Assembly: GCA_040506895.1 (NCBI GenBank)
Contig: JBEVVY010000001.1
Coordinates: 3,519,116 to 3,583,115 of the forward strand
Source of the DNA: Sedimenticola_A sp040506895
GTDB taxonomy: Bacteria > Pseudomonadota > Gammaproteobacteria > Chromatiales > Chromatiaceae
DNA: 64,000 bases
Reading direction: 5' to 3'
The position numbers and the translations under genes are program-made. Shown here piece after piece: positions 32,479 to 41,886 of the stretch. Every line of letters starts with the position of its first letter. Within the stretch, counting starts at the first letter, position 1. The notes under the pieces were generated by a model. That model saw only the letters and a program-made list of their open reading frames with translations. It made no database searches and had not been told where the DNA came from.

Positions 32479-32823
32479 TCCGGCCTCCTTGAGGAATTAT
32501 TCCGTCCATGCAAGGACCTGAAGGCAAGCAGTACAGGCCGTCAACTACCTATAATGATAGTTTGCTTTCCATAACTTCCTAGGGGTTTTCTGCATGCGTC
32601 TGCTCTTGGCTGTGGTTTCAACCAATCGAATGAAACATTGGATGATGGAGAGGGGTTTTGTGTGGTTTTAGTGGCTTGTAGTAATAATGCACGGATAACT
32701 ACAGGGTAAAGAGATATTGGGTGATGGAACTTATTTCGGATATCTGTAGTTGAATCAGGTGCTCCTAAATAAAAAGGCGGCCGTGAAGGGCCGCCTTTTC
32801 GGAACAGGAGTCGAGTCTGAAAA
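32479..32823. other. Intergenic region at the end of the AT-rich island
   Basis: About 345 bp upstream of the binding-protein gene. It should hold that operon's promoter and contains the folE2 terminator at its right end. No gene was recognised. Confidence 0.5.
32771..32799 (-). terminator. Intrinsic terminator after folE2
   Basis: GGCGGCC (32776-32782) and GGCCGCC (32789-32795) form a perfect stem flanked by A-run and T-run, so it can act on both strands. On the minus strand five T follow, about 25 bp after the folE2 stop. Confidence 0.88.
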
Positions 32824-33636
32824 TCAGCCTTCGGCTTCCTTGTCCTTTTCGATCAGGGCGTAGGCCGAGTGGTTGTGGATCGACTCGAAGTTCTCTGACT
32901 CCACGACGTAGGCGCTGAAGCGGGGTTCATCATTCAGACGGCCGGCCACGTCGCGTACCATGTCTTCCACGAACTTGGGGTTGTCGTAGGCGTGCTCGGT
33001 CACGTGCTTCTCGTCCGGGCGCTTGAGCAGGCCGTAGAGTTCGCAGGAGGCCTCTTTCTCCACCAGGTCGATGATCTCTTCGATCCAGACGAAACCGTTG
33101 GTACGTACCTGGACGGTGACGTGGGAGCGCTGGTTGTGGGCGCCACGGTCGGAGATCTTCTTGGAGCATGGGCAGAGGCTGGTGACGGGAACCACCACCT
33201 TGATGAACATGGTGGGGGTGCCGTCGTGGACTTCGCCGATGAGGGTGACATCGTAGTCCATCAGGCTCTCCACGCCGGAGACCGGTGCGGTCTTGTTGAT
33301 GAAGTAGGGGAAGCTCATCTCGATATGGCCAGAGGCGGCCTCCAGGCGCTCGGCCATCTCGCCGAGCATGCCCTTGAAGGACTCCACGCTGATCTCTTTT
33401 TCGTGGCTGTTGAGGATCTGCACGAAGCGTGACATGTGGGTGCCCTTGAAGTTGTGGGGCAGGTTCACGTACATGTTGAAGGTGGCGATGGTGTGCTGAA
33501 TGCCGTCGCTGCGGTCCTTCACCTGGACCGGGTGCCGGATATCCTTGATGCCCACCTTGTTGATGGCGATTTGCCGTGTGTCGGCGCTGCTCTGTACGTC
33601 AGCGATTTCACACTTGGTTTCGACGCCTTCTGTCAC
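32824..33636 (-). CDS. folE2: GTP cyclohydrolase FolE2 (type IB)
   Basis: A 270-residue protein of the FolE2 family: DIRHPVQVKDRSDGIQHTIATF, NLPHNFKGTHMSRFVQIL, the hallmark TSLCPCSKKISDRGAHNQRSHV with the metal-binding Cys, and the ending FESIHNHSAYALIEKD. It makes dihydroneopterin triphosphate for folate and queuosine pathways and tolerates metals other than zinc; this also supplies the queuosine genes seen at the right end of the window. It has its own terminator. Separated by about 185 bp from ispA. Confidence 0.95.
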   Translation of the reverse strand: MTEGVETKCEIADVQSSADTRQIAINKVGIKDIRHPVQVKDRSDGIQHTIATFNMYVNLPHNFKGTHMSRFVQILNSHEKEISVESFKGMLGEMAERLEAASGHIEMSFPYFINKTAPVSGVESLMDYDVTLIGEVHDGTPTMFIKVVVPVTSLCPCSKKISDRGAHNQRSHVTVQVRTNGFVWIEEIIDLVEKEASCELYGLLKRPDEKHVTEHAYDNPKFVEDMVRDVAGRLNDEPRFSAYVVESENFESIHNHSAYALIEKDKEAEG

Positions 33637-33821
33637 TTGCTCAATCCTCGCTGCTGCAGTCGGAGCTGAATTTCCGTAACTGCTTGAATTTAAACGGCAG
33701 GCTATACAATTACAGGGGTCGGGAAAACCGGGAGTTATTCTGGTTTTTATGGATCACGGTCGCCCCCTGCCGTGAAGAACCGGCAATTATGACGATACCT
33801 TTACGCCGGTGCAAGGGGTGG

Positions 33822-34721
33822 TCAGTGGTTCCGGCGGATGATGTAGTCGGCCAGCCAGCGCAGGGGATCGGCACGTTCATCCAGGTGCTGGAGGCTCTCC
33901 TGGGCCTCCCGGATGAGGTTTTCCGCCATCTCCTTGGAGGCGGAGAGGCCGATCAGGGCCGGGTAGGTGGGTTTCTCCTGGGCCTTGTCCTTGCCCTGGG
34001 TCTTGCCGAGGGTTTCCGTGTCCCCCTCGACATCGAGAATGTCGTCCTGGACCTGGAAGGCCAGGCCGATGCACTTGGCGTAGTGATCGAGTCGATCGGC
34101 CTGTTCCCGGGATATTCCGGTGGCTGCAAGGGAGCCTAGCCGGACACTGGCGCGGATCAGGGCACCGGTCTTGTGGATATGCATATTCTCCAGCTGGGCC
34201 AGGTCGATCTCCTGTCCGATAGCCGCCAGATCCAGGGCCTGGCCGCCCGCCATGCCCCGGGATCCGCTGGCCAGGGCAAGGGCCCTGATCATCTCGAGCC
34301 GGGTCTCGGCATCCGCCTGCATGCTCGCGTCGTTGCTCAGCACCTTGAATGCGAGGGTCTGCAGGGCGTCGCCCACGAGGATGGCGGTGGCCTCATCGAA
34401 GGCCTTGTGACAGGTGGGTTGCCCCCGGCGCAGATCGTCATCGTCCATGGCGGGCAGATCGTCGTGTACCAGGGAGTAGGCGTGTATCAGTTCCACCGCG
34501 CAGGCCGGGCCGTCGAGCCGGTCGGGTTCCACACCCAGGGCGCGGCCCGTGGCATAGACCAGCACGGGGCGGACGCGCTTTCCACCACCCAGGCTCGAGT
34601 ATCGCATCGCCTCGTGCAGCTGCTGGGGCTGTATTGCCGGGGCGGGGAGCCAGGTCTCGAGGGCCCGCTCACAGCGCTCCTGGCACTCCTGGAGGTAGGT
34701 TTTTAAATTACTGCTGCTCAC
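33822..34721 (-). CDS. ispA: Farnesyl diphosphate synthase IspA
   Basis: A 299-residue prenyltransferase with both Asp-rich motifs: HDDLPAMDDDDLRRG and QVQDDILDVEGD, plus GGKRVRPVLVYATG and KTGALIRASVRLG. It condenses isopentenyl and dimethylallyl diphosphate to farnesyl diphosphate. The GTG at 34721 is chosen: it overlaps the xseB end by 14 bases and gives the usual N terminus VSSSNLKTYLQECQ. xseB-ispA is a conserved gene pair, usually followed by dxs, which is absent here. Confidence 0.95.
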   Translation of the reverse strand: MSSSNLKTYLQECQERCERALETWLPAPAIQPQQLHEAMRYSSLGGGKRVRPVLVYATGRALGVEPDRLDGPACAVELIHAYSLVHDDLPAMDDDDLRRGQPTCHKAFDEATAILVGDALQTLAFKVLSNDASMQADAETRLEMIRALALASGSRGMAGGQALDLAAIGQEIDLAQLENMHIHKTGALIRASVRLGSLAATGISREQADRLDHYAKCIGLAFQVQDDILDVEGDTETLGKTQGKDKAQEKPTYPALIGLSASKEMAENLIREAQESLQHLDERADPLRWLADYIIRRNH

Positions 34722-34950
34722 TTTCAAAGGGTTCCAGTTCGGCGTCGGTACTGCTGCCGGAGAGGATCTGTATCTTCTGCTCGGCATCCTTCAGCGCCTG
34801 CTGGCAGGTGCGGGTCAGTTCGACCCCCCGCTCGAAGGATTTGAGGGAGTCTTCAAGGCTGAGGCTTCCCTGCTCCAGATCGTCTACCAGGGATTCCAGT
34901 TCTGCCAGCGCCTCTTCGAAAGAGGGCTGTGGGGTCTTCTTCTTCGGCAT
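34708..34950 (-). CDS. xseB: Exodeoxyribonuclease VII small subunit XseB
   Basis: An 80-residue protein with the family core SFEEALAELESLVDDLEQGSLSLEDSLKSFERGVELTRTCQQALKDAEQKI. The small subunit forms helical bundles around the large subunit XseA of exonuclease VII. The ATG at 34950 gives the usual MPKKK start. Its end overlaps the ispA start. Confidence 0.94.
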   Translation of the reverse strand: MPKKKTPQPSFEEALAELESLVDDLEQGSLSLEDSLKSFERGVELTRTCQQALKDAEQKIQILSGSSTDAELEPFESEQQ

Positions 34951-35111
34951 GGACGAGGTGTTGTCAGTGAAAAGGTGGAAATTACCCCAGGGGTGGCTGT
35001 CGGTCAAACTTCGTTGGCGGCAGGTCTCTGCAGCGTCTCGCCTGGACGCTGCTCTGCGTGTACACTCTGCCCATAAAATTTCACGTCCCACAATGATTGA
35101 TCAAAGCGAAT

Positions 35112-37001
35112 ATGAGTAGCAGTTCCTACGACGCCTCGGATATCGAGGTTCTCAGTGGATTGGAGCCGGTGCGCAAGCGCCCGGGAATGTATACCGATAC
35201 CAGCCGCCCCAATCACCTGGCACAGGAAGTCATCGACAACAGTATCGACGAGGCGATAGCCGGACACGCGAGCAGTATCGAGGTCACCCTGTTCAAGGAT
35301 GGCGCCCTGCAGGTGAAGGACGATGGCCGCGGCATGCCGGTGGACATCCACCCCCAGCAGGGACTTCCGGGTGTCGAGGTGATCCTCACCAAGCTCCATG
35401 CGGGCGGCAAATTCTCCAACAAGAACTACCAGTTTTCCGGTGGCCTTCACGGTGTCGGCGTGTCGGTGGTCAATGCGCTGTCCAAGCACCTGGAGGTGTG
35501 GGTCCGGCGCGGAGGCAAGGAGTACAACATCGCCTTTGCCGGCGGTCACAAGGTCTCCGACCTGGAAGAGGTGGGCAAGGTCGGCAAGAACAATACCGGC
35601 ACCATTGTCCGCTTCTGGCCCGATGCCAACTATTTCGATTCGCCGAAGTTCTCGGTACGCCAGCTGCTGCACGTGTTGCGCGCCAAGGCGGTGCTCTGTC
35701 CCGGGCTGCAGGTGCGGTTCAATGACGAGAACAGTGGCGATACCCACGAGTGGTGCTACCAGGACGGCCTCAAGGATTACCTGCTCGATGCCCTGGACGG
35801 GATTGCCGCGGTGCCGGCGGATCCCTTTATCGGCTCAATGCAGGGCAATGCCGAGGCGGCGGACTGGGCGGTGGTCTGGCTCCCCGAAGGGGGAGAGGCG
35901 CTGGCAGAGAGCTACGTCAACCTGATCCCCACGGCCCAGGGCGGCACCCACGTCAATGGCCTGAGAACCGGGCTGACCGAGGCGGTGAGGGAGTTCTGTG
36001 AATTCCGGAACCTGTTGCCCCGGGGCGTGAAGCTGACACCGGACGATGTCTGGGGAAGCTGTAGCTACGTACTGTCGGTGAAGCTTGCCGATCCCCAGTT
36101 TTCCGGTCAGACCAAGGAACGGCTCTCTTCCCGGGAGTGCGCGGCATTCGTCTCCGGTGTGGTGAAAGATGCCTTCAGCCTGTGGCTGAACCAGCACACC
36201 GAGGAGGGTGAGCAGATCGCCGAGCTGGCCATCAATTCGGCCCAGAGCCGGATGCGTGCCGGGCGGAAGGTGCAGCGCAAGAAGGTGACCCAGGGACCCG
36301 CGCTGCCGGGAAAACTGGCGGATTGCAGCGGTGTGGATCCCCTGCGCAGTGAACTGTTCCTGGTGGAGGGTGACTCCGCCGGAGGCTCGGCCAAGCAGGC
36401 GAGGGACCGGGAGTTTCAGGCGATCATGCCCCTGCGCGGCAAGATCCTCAATACCTGGGAGGTGGACCCCGCCGAGGTGCTGGGCTCCCAGGAGGTACAC
36501 GATATCTCCGTGGCTATCGGCATAGAGCCGGGTTCGGAGGATATGTCCAAGCTGCGCTACGGCAAGATCTGTATTCTCGCCGACGCGGATTCCGATGGTC
36601 TGCACATCGCGACCCTGCTGTGTGCACTTTTTTTACGACATTTCAGGAAACTTGTGCAGGAGGGGCATGTCTATGTAGCCATGCCGCCGCTCTACCGCAT
36701 CGATGTGGGCAAGCAGGTGTTCTATGCCCTCGATGACGGGGAGAAACAGGGCGTACTGGACCGTATTGCCGCAGAGAAGATACGCGGCAAGGTGAGTGTG
36801 CAGCGCTTCAAGGGACTGGGTGAGATGAACCCGCTGCAGTTACGCGAGACCACCATTCATCCAGACACGCGCCGACTGGTACAGCTCACGGTGGATGCCG
36901 GGGACGATACCAATAGCGTGATGGATATGATGCTGGCCAAGAAGAGGGCGCCAGACCGCAAATCCTGGCTCCAGCAGAAAGGTGATCTTGCAGAAGTGTA
37001 G
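35112..37001 (+). CDS. parE: DNA topoisomerase IV subunit B ParE
   Basis: About 629 residues. GHKL ATPase domain with EVLSGLEPVRKRPGMYTD, QEVIDNSIDEAIAGHAS, KDDGRGMPVDIHP and GGLHGVGVSVVNALS; Toprim domain with LFLVEGDSAGGSAKQARDRE and ILADADSDGLHI; and the C-terminal RFKGLGEMNPLQLRETT. It decatenates chromosomes with ParC, encoded 2.6 kb downstream. The ATG at 35112 is preferred over an upstream TTG. Divergent from xseB-ispA. Confidence 0.97.
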   Translation: MSSSSYDASDIEVLSGLEPVRKRPGMYTDTSRPNHLAQEVIDNSIDEAIAGHASSIEVTLFKDGALQVKDDGRGMPVDIHPQQGLPGVEVILTKLHAGGKFSNKNYQFSGGLHGVGVSVVNALSKHLEVWVRRGGKEYNIAFAGGHKVSDLEEVGKVGKNNTGTIVRFWPDANYFDSPKFSVRQLLHVLRAKAVLCPGLQVRFNDENSGDTHEWCYQDGLKDYLLDALDGIAAVPADPFIGSMQGNAEAADWAVVWLPEGGEALAESYVNLIPTAQGGTHVNGLRTGLTEAVREFCEFRNLLPRGVKLTPDDVWGSCSYVLSVKLADPQFSGQTKERLSSRECAAFVSGVVKDAFSLWLNQHTEEGEQIAELAINSAQSRMRAGRKVQRKKVTQGPALPGKLADCSGVDPLRSELFLVEGDSAGGSAKQARDREFQAIMPLRGKILNTWEVDPAEVLGSQEVHDISVAIGIEPGSEDMSKLRYGKICILADADSDGLHIATLLCALFLRHFRKLVQEGHVYVAMPPLYRIDVGKQVFYALDDGEKQGVLDRIAAEKIRGKVSVQRFKGLGEMNPLQLRETTIHPDTRRLVQLTVDAGDDTNSVMDMMLAKKRAPDRKSWLQQKGDLAEV

Positions 37002-37024
37002 ATCGACTGATTCGGACTGATGAT

Positions 37025-37609
37025 ATGAAGAGACTCAAACTTCCCGTTGCCATTCTGGCGCTATTCTGGATGGTTTCTGCCATCGGCGCGGATATCACCT
37101 ACAGGGATTACTCCAGGGATGAAAGAACAGCGCCCAACGAAGGTGTTGAGGAGTTCGTCTGGAAGGAAGGGGAGGTCGCGCTGCCGGATTTTCCCAAAGA
37201 GGAGAATCTGCTGGAGTTCGATGTGGATTCATCGGGCCCCGGCACCCGGTTCAGCTACTTCATCGACAAAGAGTCTCTCTCGATCGGTGAGGTGGACAGT
37301 GTTGTGCGTTTCACGCTGGTCGTCCGTTCCCGTACAGGTGGCCAGAATGTCACCTACGAGGGGATCAGGTGCAACATCAGGGAGTACAAGAGCTACGCCT
37401 TCGGTAATGGTAAAGGAGAGTGGAGAAAGGCCCGGAAGCCGCTTTGGAAGGAGTTCCGTCGCTCCGACTACACCCAGTACCGTTTCGCACTCTGGAAGTA
37501 CTACCTGTGTGACCGGGGTACCGAGCAGCCCCATCCCATCGATGATATGCTGCGCGCGATCAAGTATCCGGACTCGGGTGATAACACCCGGATCCTCTGG
37601 AACAAATGA
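37025..37609 (+). CDS. CNP1-like family exported protein
   Basis: A 194-residue protein with a signal peptide (residues 1-22, cleavage near AIGA). The conserved part includes LPDFPKEENLLEFDVD, DSVVRFTLVVRSRTGGQNVTYEGIRCNIREYKSYAFG and FALWKYYLCDRG, which fits the CNP1-like family known from Neisseria and many Beta- and Gammaproteobacteria. Its function is unknown; two conserved Cys may form a disulfide in the periplasm. It lies 23 bp after parE. Confidence 0.85.
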   Translation: MKRLKLPVAILALFWMVSAIGADITYRDYSRDERTAPNEGVEEFVWKEGEVALPDFPKEENLLEFDVDSSGPGTRFSYFIDKESLSIGEVDSVVRFTLVVRSRTGGQNVTYEGIRCNIREYKSYAFGNGKGEWRKARKPLWKEFRRSDYTQYRFALWKYYLCDRGTEQPHPIDDMLRAIKYPDSGDNTRILWNK

Positions 37610-37624
37610 TCTGAAGCGTACTGT

Positions 37625-38950
37625 CTACCAGCCTGCATAGAGGTGCAGGACCAGGCTGTCCACCAGCAATAGCAAGAGCGTGAACTTCCCGTTCCAGCGG
37701 GGGAACATGTAGGCGTTGATACCGTAACGGCCCTGCATTGCCAGATTCATGCCGGAGAAGGGGGAGGTGGTGATCCCCAGTGCCCAGGTCATCAGGAAGG
37801 TGAGGGCCAGCAGGTTGGGATCGGCCACCACTGGCATCAGGATACTGCTCGCCGTGGCGATACTGATCACCGGGTGTACTCCCAGTATCGATATACCCAC
37901 CATCAATACCAGCAGCAAGCTCGCTTCCAACGGCCCGAAGTGGTCGATAGTCAATTCCACGGCAAGCGCCTCCATTGCCGCGGTGATACCCGCGGCAAGA
38001 ATCCCTGCGCAGAGAAACAGTGTCAGCTCCCCCCTGAGGCGCGGCAGTCCGGTCACAATATGGTTGTCGAACTTCTTTACCCCACCCGGTCCGTTGCGCA
38101 TCAGCAGCAGTGCCAGGGTGAGTGAAACAGAGAGGCTGGATATCAGCGTGAGGATGGGAATCTCGCGCCATTGCAGGTGACAGGCCAGTACCGCCACGGA
38201 GAGCAGGGCCGGTATCCAGAGGGAGCTGAACAGCATCGGGTAGCCGGCGAAGTCGCGGCCGGGTGCGCTACGGCCGAGGGTGAGGCCGGTGACCAGCAGG
38301 GCGAACATTGCGATGGGCAGACCGATGGGTGTGAGCATGGTCAGCTCAGAGCCGGGTGCATTGGTCAGGGCCACACCCATGGCGGCAAAAAAGGGTGACC
38401 AGTGGGAGGCGACAGCAAATCCACGGGACAGAACCATCGCCTGGATCGGGCTGAGGGGCTGGAAGCGGCTCTGGCGGTCCGCCATGATCATCACAGCCGA
38501 CAGGTTGATGACCGAACCGAAGAAGTGCACCCCGAGCAGGGTACGCCAGAGTGCCTTCGGGCCTGAGGGGAGCCGGTCTTCATCGCTGGATTCCGGCAGG
38601 GTCACCAGCCTCAGAAAGCTGACGGCTGCGAACATTGCGAGCAGGCCCTGGTTGGTGCTCAGGGCTTTCTCAAGGGGCAGGGAGGCGCCATTCAGCACAC
38701 CCCAGGCCATGACCGAGAAACCTACCAGCAACAGTACCAGGGCCTGGTATCTCCCCAGTCCCGTGACCTGGGTAAAGAGCAGCAGGCCGGCGATCCACGC
38801 GGCGATACCTGCGAGCATGCGCGGGATCTCCTCCGGCATCAATCCGTGTGCAATGGAGAGCAGGATCATCGCAAAAAGCAGCCAGCCGGCCAGCGCATTG
38901 ACGCTCCAGTGACTGTTGCTGCCTGTGGTCTGTTCGTAAGCCGGGCTCAT
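37625..38950 (-). CDS. Polytopic membrane protein, ion-transporter superfamily-like
   Basis: A 441-residue protein with about eleven hydrophobic segments. Motifs such as LGVHPVISIATASSILMPV and WALGITTSPFSGMNLAMQGRYG resemble the second half-repeat of SLC13/arsenite-type ion transporters (gate with conserved P and S/T). The substrate is unknown. It lies convergently with the CNP1-like gene on one side and divergently with the next small gene. The start ATG at 38950 is the only early Met. No other transport genes are adjacent. Confidence 0.68.
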   Translation of the reverse strand: MSPAYEQTTGSNSHWSVNALAGWLLFAMILLSIAHGLMPEEIPRMLAGIAAWIAGLLLFTQVTGLGRYQALVLLLVGFSVMAWGVLNGASLPLEKALSTNQGLLAMFAAVSFLRLVTLPESSDEDRLPSGPKALWRTLLGVHFFGSVINLSAVMIMADRQSRFQPLSPIQAMVLSRGFAVASHWSPFFAAMGVALTNAPGSELTMLTPIGLPIAMFALLVTGLTLGRSAPGRDFAGYPMLFSSLWIPALLSVAVLACHLQWREIPILTLISSLSVSLTLALLLMRNGPGGVKKFDNHIVTGLPRLRGELTLFLCAGILAAGITAAMEALAVELTIDHFGPLEASLLLVLMVGISILGVHPVISIATASSILMPVVADPNLLALTFLMTWALGITTSPFSGMNLAMQGRYGINAYMFPRWNGKFTLLLLLVDSLVLHLYAGW

Positions 38951-39008
38951 TTCAATGCTATTCTACGCATCTCTGCTGCTCTTGTGCAGCGCGTCATGCG
39001 GAGGGGTG

Positions 39009-39503
39009 ATGACCCGGATTCTCAGGGGACGGTGGCTTGCCGGCCTAACCATGCTGATGCCGGCTACGGTCGTGCTGGCACAACAGCCGGTTGAGTCTGC
39101 CTCAGGCGAAGGAGGCTGGGGGCAGTGGCTGATGCTGCTGTTCGTCATCGGTATGGGCCTGTCGGTCTTCCACTCCATCAAACTGCTCAAGCGCAGCTCC
39201 AGGCCCGATTCAGGGTACTGGCTCAAACGTTTCGAACAGGCCTGCCTGAAACATGACCCTTCGGCCGCCTCCCAGGCACTGCTCTTCTGGGCAAAAGCGG
39301 TATGGGGTGGAGATGCTCCCACCACGCTCCCGGGGATCGCCGCCCGGGTGGGGCTGGATGAGGTTTCTGCACAGCTCAAGGCGCTCCAGCAGGCGACCCG
39401 CTCCGGAGAGTCATCCACCTGGAATGCCTATCTCTGCAGGCAGGTGCTGACGGAATCCCTCGCAGGGATCGTGGCAGGCCCGGCTGAAACGGATAGCGAC
39501 TGA
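39009..39503 (+). CDS. Exported/membrane protein resembling the BatD C-terminal tail
   Basis: About 164 residues from the ATG at 39009, which has GGAGG four bases before it; an ATG at 38955 is an alternative. An N-terminal signal (LAGLTMLMPATVVLA) is followed by one membrane helix (WGQWLMLLFVIGMGLSVFHSI) and a cytosolic part with FEQACLKHDPSAASQALLFWAKAVWG, which resembles the end of BatD oxygen-tolerance proteins. The large periplasmic part of BatD is missing, and no batA/B genes are nearby. It lies 112 bp before parC. The function is unknown. Confidence 0.6.
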   Translation: MTRILRGRWLAGLTMLMPATVVLAQQPVESASGEGGWGQWLMLLFVIGMGLSVFHSIKLLKRSSRPDSGYWLKRFEQACLKHDPSAASQALLFWAKAVWGGDAPTTLPGIAARVGLDEVSAQLKALQQATRSGESSTWNAYLCRQVLTESLAGIVAGPAETDSD

Positions 39504-39615
39504 CGCTGTCCGCACACAGGGCAAACCCTCTTTTTTGTGATAATCTCCATCGCTTTATCCACTACCCGTGGGTGCAACCATGTGCCCCGGGATACCTGCT
39601 GAATTTACGAGATCT

Positions 39616-41865
39616 ATGGCCAACGGAATCGATCAGAGTCTTGAAGGCATCGAGCAGATGCCACTGAAGGATTTTACCGAGAAGGCGTACCTGGATTACT
39701 CCATGTACGTGATTCTCGACCGCGCCCTGCCCCACGTGGGGGACGGCCTGAAGCCGGTGCAACGCCGCATCATCTACGCCATGTCGGAGCTTGGCCTTTC
39801 GGCCACGGCCAAGTTCAAGAAGTCCGCCAGGACCGTCGGTGACGTGCTCGGTAAGTTCCATCCCCATGGCGACAGTGCCTGTTACGAGGCGATGGTGCTG
39901 ATGGCCCAGGATTTCTCCTATCGTTATCCCCTTGTCGACGGCCAGGGCAACTGGGGTAGCGCCGATGATCCGAAGTCCTTTGCGGCCATGCGCTACACCG
40001 AGGCGAGGCTGACCCCTTACGCCCAGGTCCTGTTGGCCGAACTCGGCCAGGGCACGGTGGACTGGAACCCGAACTTCGACGGCACAATGCAGGAGCCGGC
40101 TATTCTGCCCGCACGCCTGCCCAACGTGCTGCTCAACGGCACCTCGGGTATCGCCGTGGGTATGGCGACGGATATTCCACCGCACAACCTGCGCGAGGTG
40201 GCGAGTGCATGCATCCGCCTGCTCGAGAGCTCCCGGGCTACCCTGGAGGAGCTGCTCGAACATGTGAAGGGGCCGGATTACCCCACCGAGGCGGAGATAA
40301 TCACTCCTCCTGCAGACCTGGTCAGGATGTACGAAACCGGTAACGGCAGCATACGCATGCGTGCCCGCTACGAGCGCGAGCAGGGGGATGTGGTGATCAC
40401 CGCCCTGCCGCACCAGGTCTCCGGTGCCAAGATCCTGGAGCAGATCGCCCAGCAGATGCAGGCCAAGAAACTGCCCATGGTGGAGGATCTTCGCGATGAG
40501 TCGGATCATGAGAATCCCACCCGCCTGGTCATCGTGCCACGCTCGAACCGGGTGGACGTGGAGCGGATGATGTCACACCTGTTCGCCACCACCGACCTGG
40601 AGCGCACCTACCGTGTGAATCTCAACATGATCGGTCTCAACGGCCGCCCCCAGGTCAAGGGGCTGCGCGAGATGCTCAAGGAGTGGATCGAGTTCCGCTA
40701 CGAGACGGTGCGCCGCCGCCTCGAGCACAGGCTGGCCAAGGTCAGGGACAGGCTGCACCTGCTCGACGGTCTTCTGATCGCCTTTCTCAATATCGACGAG
40801 GTGATCCGCATCATCCGCACCGAGGACGAGCCCAAGGCTGTCCTGATGCGTCGCTTCAGCCTGAGTGCCGCCCAGGCGGACTACATCCTCGATACCAAGC
40901 TGCGCCAACTGGCCCGTCTCGAGGAGATGAAGATCAGGGCCGAGCAGGAGGAGCTGGCGGATGAGCGTGACCGCCTGGAGAAGACCCTCGGTTCCAAGCA
41001 GCGCATGAAGACACTGATCCGCAAGGAGATCGAGGCGGATGCGGAGAAGTACGGTGACGAGCGCCGTTCTCCCATCGTGCAGCGTGAAGCCGCCGAGGCA
41101 CTGGACGAAACCGAACTGACCCCCAGCGAGCCGGTGACCGTGATCCTCTCCGAAAAGGGGTGGGCACGGGCGGCCAAGGGTCATGAGATCGATCCGGAGA
41201 GTGTCAGCTACAAGGCCGGCGACCGCTACCTGGATGCCGCCAGGCTGCGCAGCAATCAGCCCGCGGTGTTTCTCGATACGGCGGGACGCAGCTACTCCAT
41301 TCAGGCCCATACCCTGCCTTCTGCGCGCAGCCAGGGTGAGCCCCTGACGGGGCGCCTGGCGCCGGCCAAGGGGGCCACCTTCTGCGCCACCCTGGGAGGC
41401 AATCCGGACCAGTGGTACCTGGTGGCCTCGGACGCCGGCTACGGCTTCCAGATACAGCTCAAGGAGCTCTACGCCAAGAACAAGGCCGGTAAGGCGTTAT
41501 TGACCCTGCCCAAGGGCGCGAACGTGCTGGCACCTGCGCAGATCAGTGATCCAGCAACCGATCGCGTGGTGGCGATCACCAACGAGGGGCGGATGCTGGT
41601 CTTTCCGATCTCCGAGCTGCCGGTATTGAACCGTGGCAAGGGCAACAAGATCATCGGCATCCCGGCCAAGCGGGTGCAGGCACGGGAAGAGTACGTGGTG
41701 GCCATCGCCTCGGTGCCGGAAGGTGGCGTGCTGACCGCCTATTCAGGAAAGCGCCATATCAGCTTCAAGACCTCGGACCTGGACGCCTACCAGGGTGAGC
41801 GCGGCAGACGTGGCAACAAGCTGCCCAGGGGATTTCAGAAGGTGGATTCAGTCCTGGTCGAGTAG
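39616..41865 (+). CDS. parC: DNA topoisomerase IV subunit A ParC
   Basis: About 749 residues. Breakage-reunion domain with MPLKDFTEKAYLDYSMYVILDRALPHVGDGLKPVQRRI, GKFHPHGDSACYEAMV and the catalytic Tyr in AAMRYTEARL; then a long coiled coil (EEMKIRAEQEELADERDRLEKTL) and a C-terminal beta-pinwheel with weaker blades (HISFKTSDLDAYQ). It partners ParE. The ATG at 39616 gives the usual MANG-like start; a longer start at 39568 is possible but adds atypical sequence. Confidence 0.96.
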   Translation: MANGIDQSLEGIEQMPLKDFTEKAYLDYSMYVILDRALPHVGDGLKPVQRRIIYAMSELGLSATAKFKKSARTVGDVLGKFHPHGDSACYEAMVLMAQDFSYRYPLVDGQGNWGSADDPKSFAAMRYTEARLTPYAQVLLAELGQGTVDWNPNFDGTMQEPAILPARLPNVLLNGTSGIAVGMATDIPPHNLREVASACIRLLESSRATLEELLEHVKGPDYPTEAEIITPPADLVRMYETGNGSIRMRARYEREQGDVVITALPHQVSGAKILEQIAQQMQAKKLPMVEDLRDESDHENPTRLVIVPRSNRVDVERMMSHLFATTDLERTYRVNLNMIGLNGRPQVKGLREMLKEWIEFRYETVRRRLEHRLAKVRDRLHLLDGLLIAFLNIDEVIRIIRTEDEPKAVLMRRFSLSAAQADYILDTKLRQLARLEEMKIRAEQEELADERDRLEKTLGSKQRMKTLIRKEIEADAEKYGDERRSPIVQREAAEALDETELTPSEPVTVILSEKGWARAAKGHEIDPESVSYKAGDRYLDAARLRSNQPAVFLDTAGRSYSIQAHTLPSARSQGEPLTGRLAPAKGATFCATLGGNPDQWYLVASDAGYGFQIQLKELYAKNKAGKALLTLPKGANVLAPAQISDPATDRVVAITNEGRMLVFPISELPVLNRGKGNKIIGIPAKRVQAREEYVVAIASVPEGGVLTAYSGKRHISFKTSDLDAYQGERGRRGNKLPRGFQKVDSVLVE

Positions 41866-41886
41866 CACCCGGACCCATGCTGGTGG

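Noticed and set aside
34349..35119. Arg-rich 256-codon plus-strand frame over ispA and xseB
   Set aside because: It is the complement of well-supported ispA and xseB genes.
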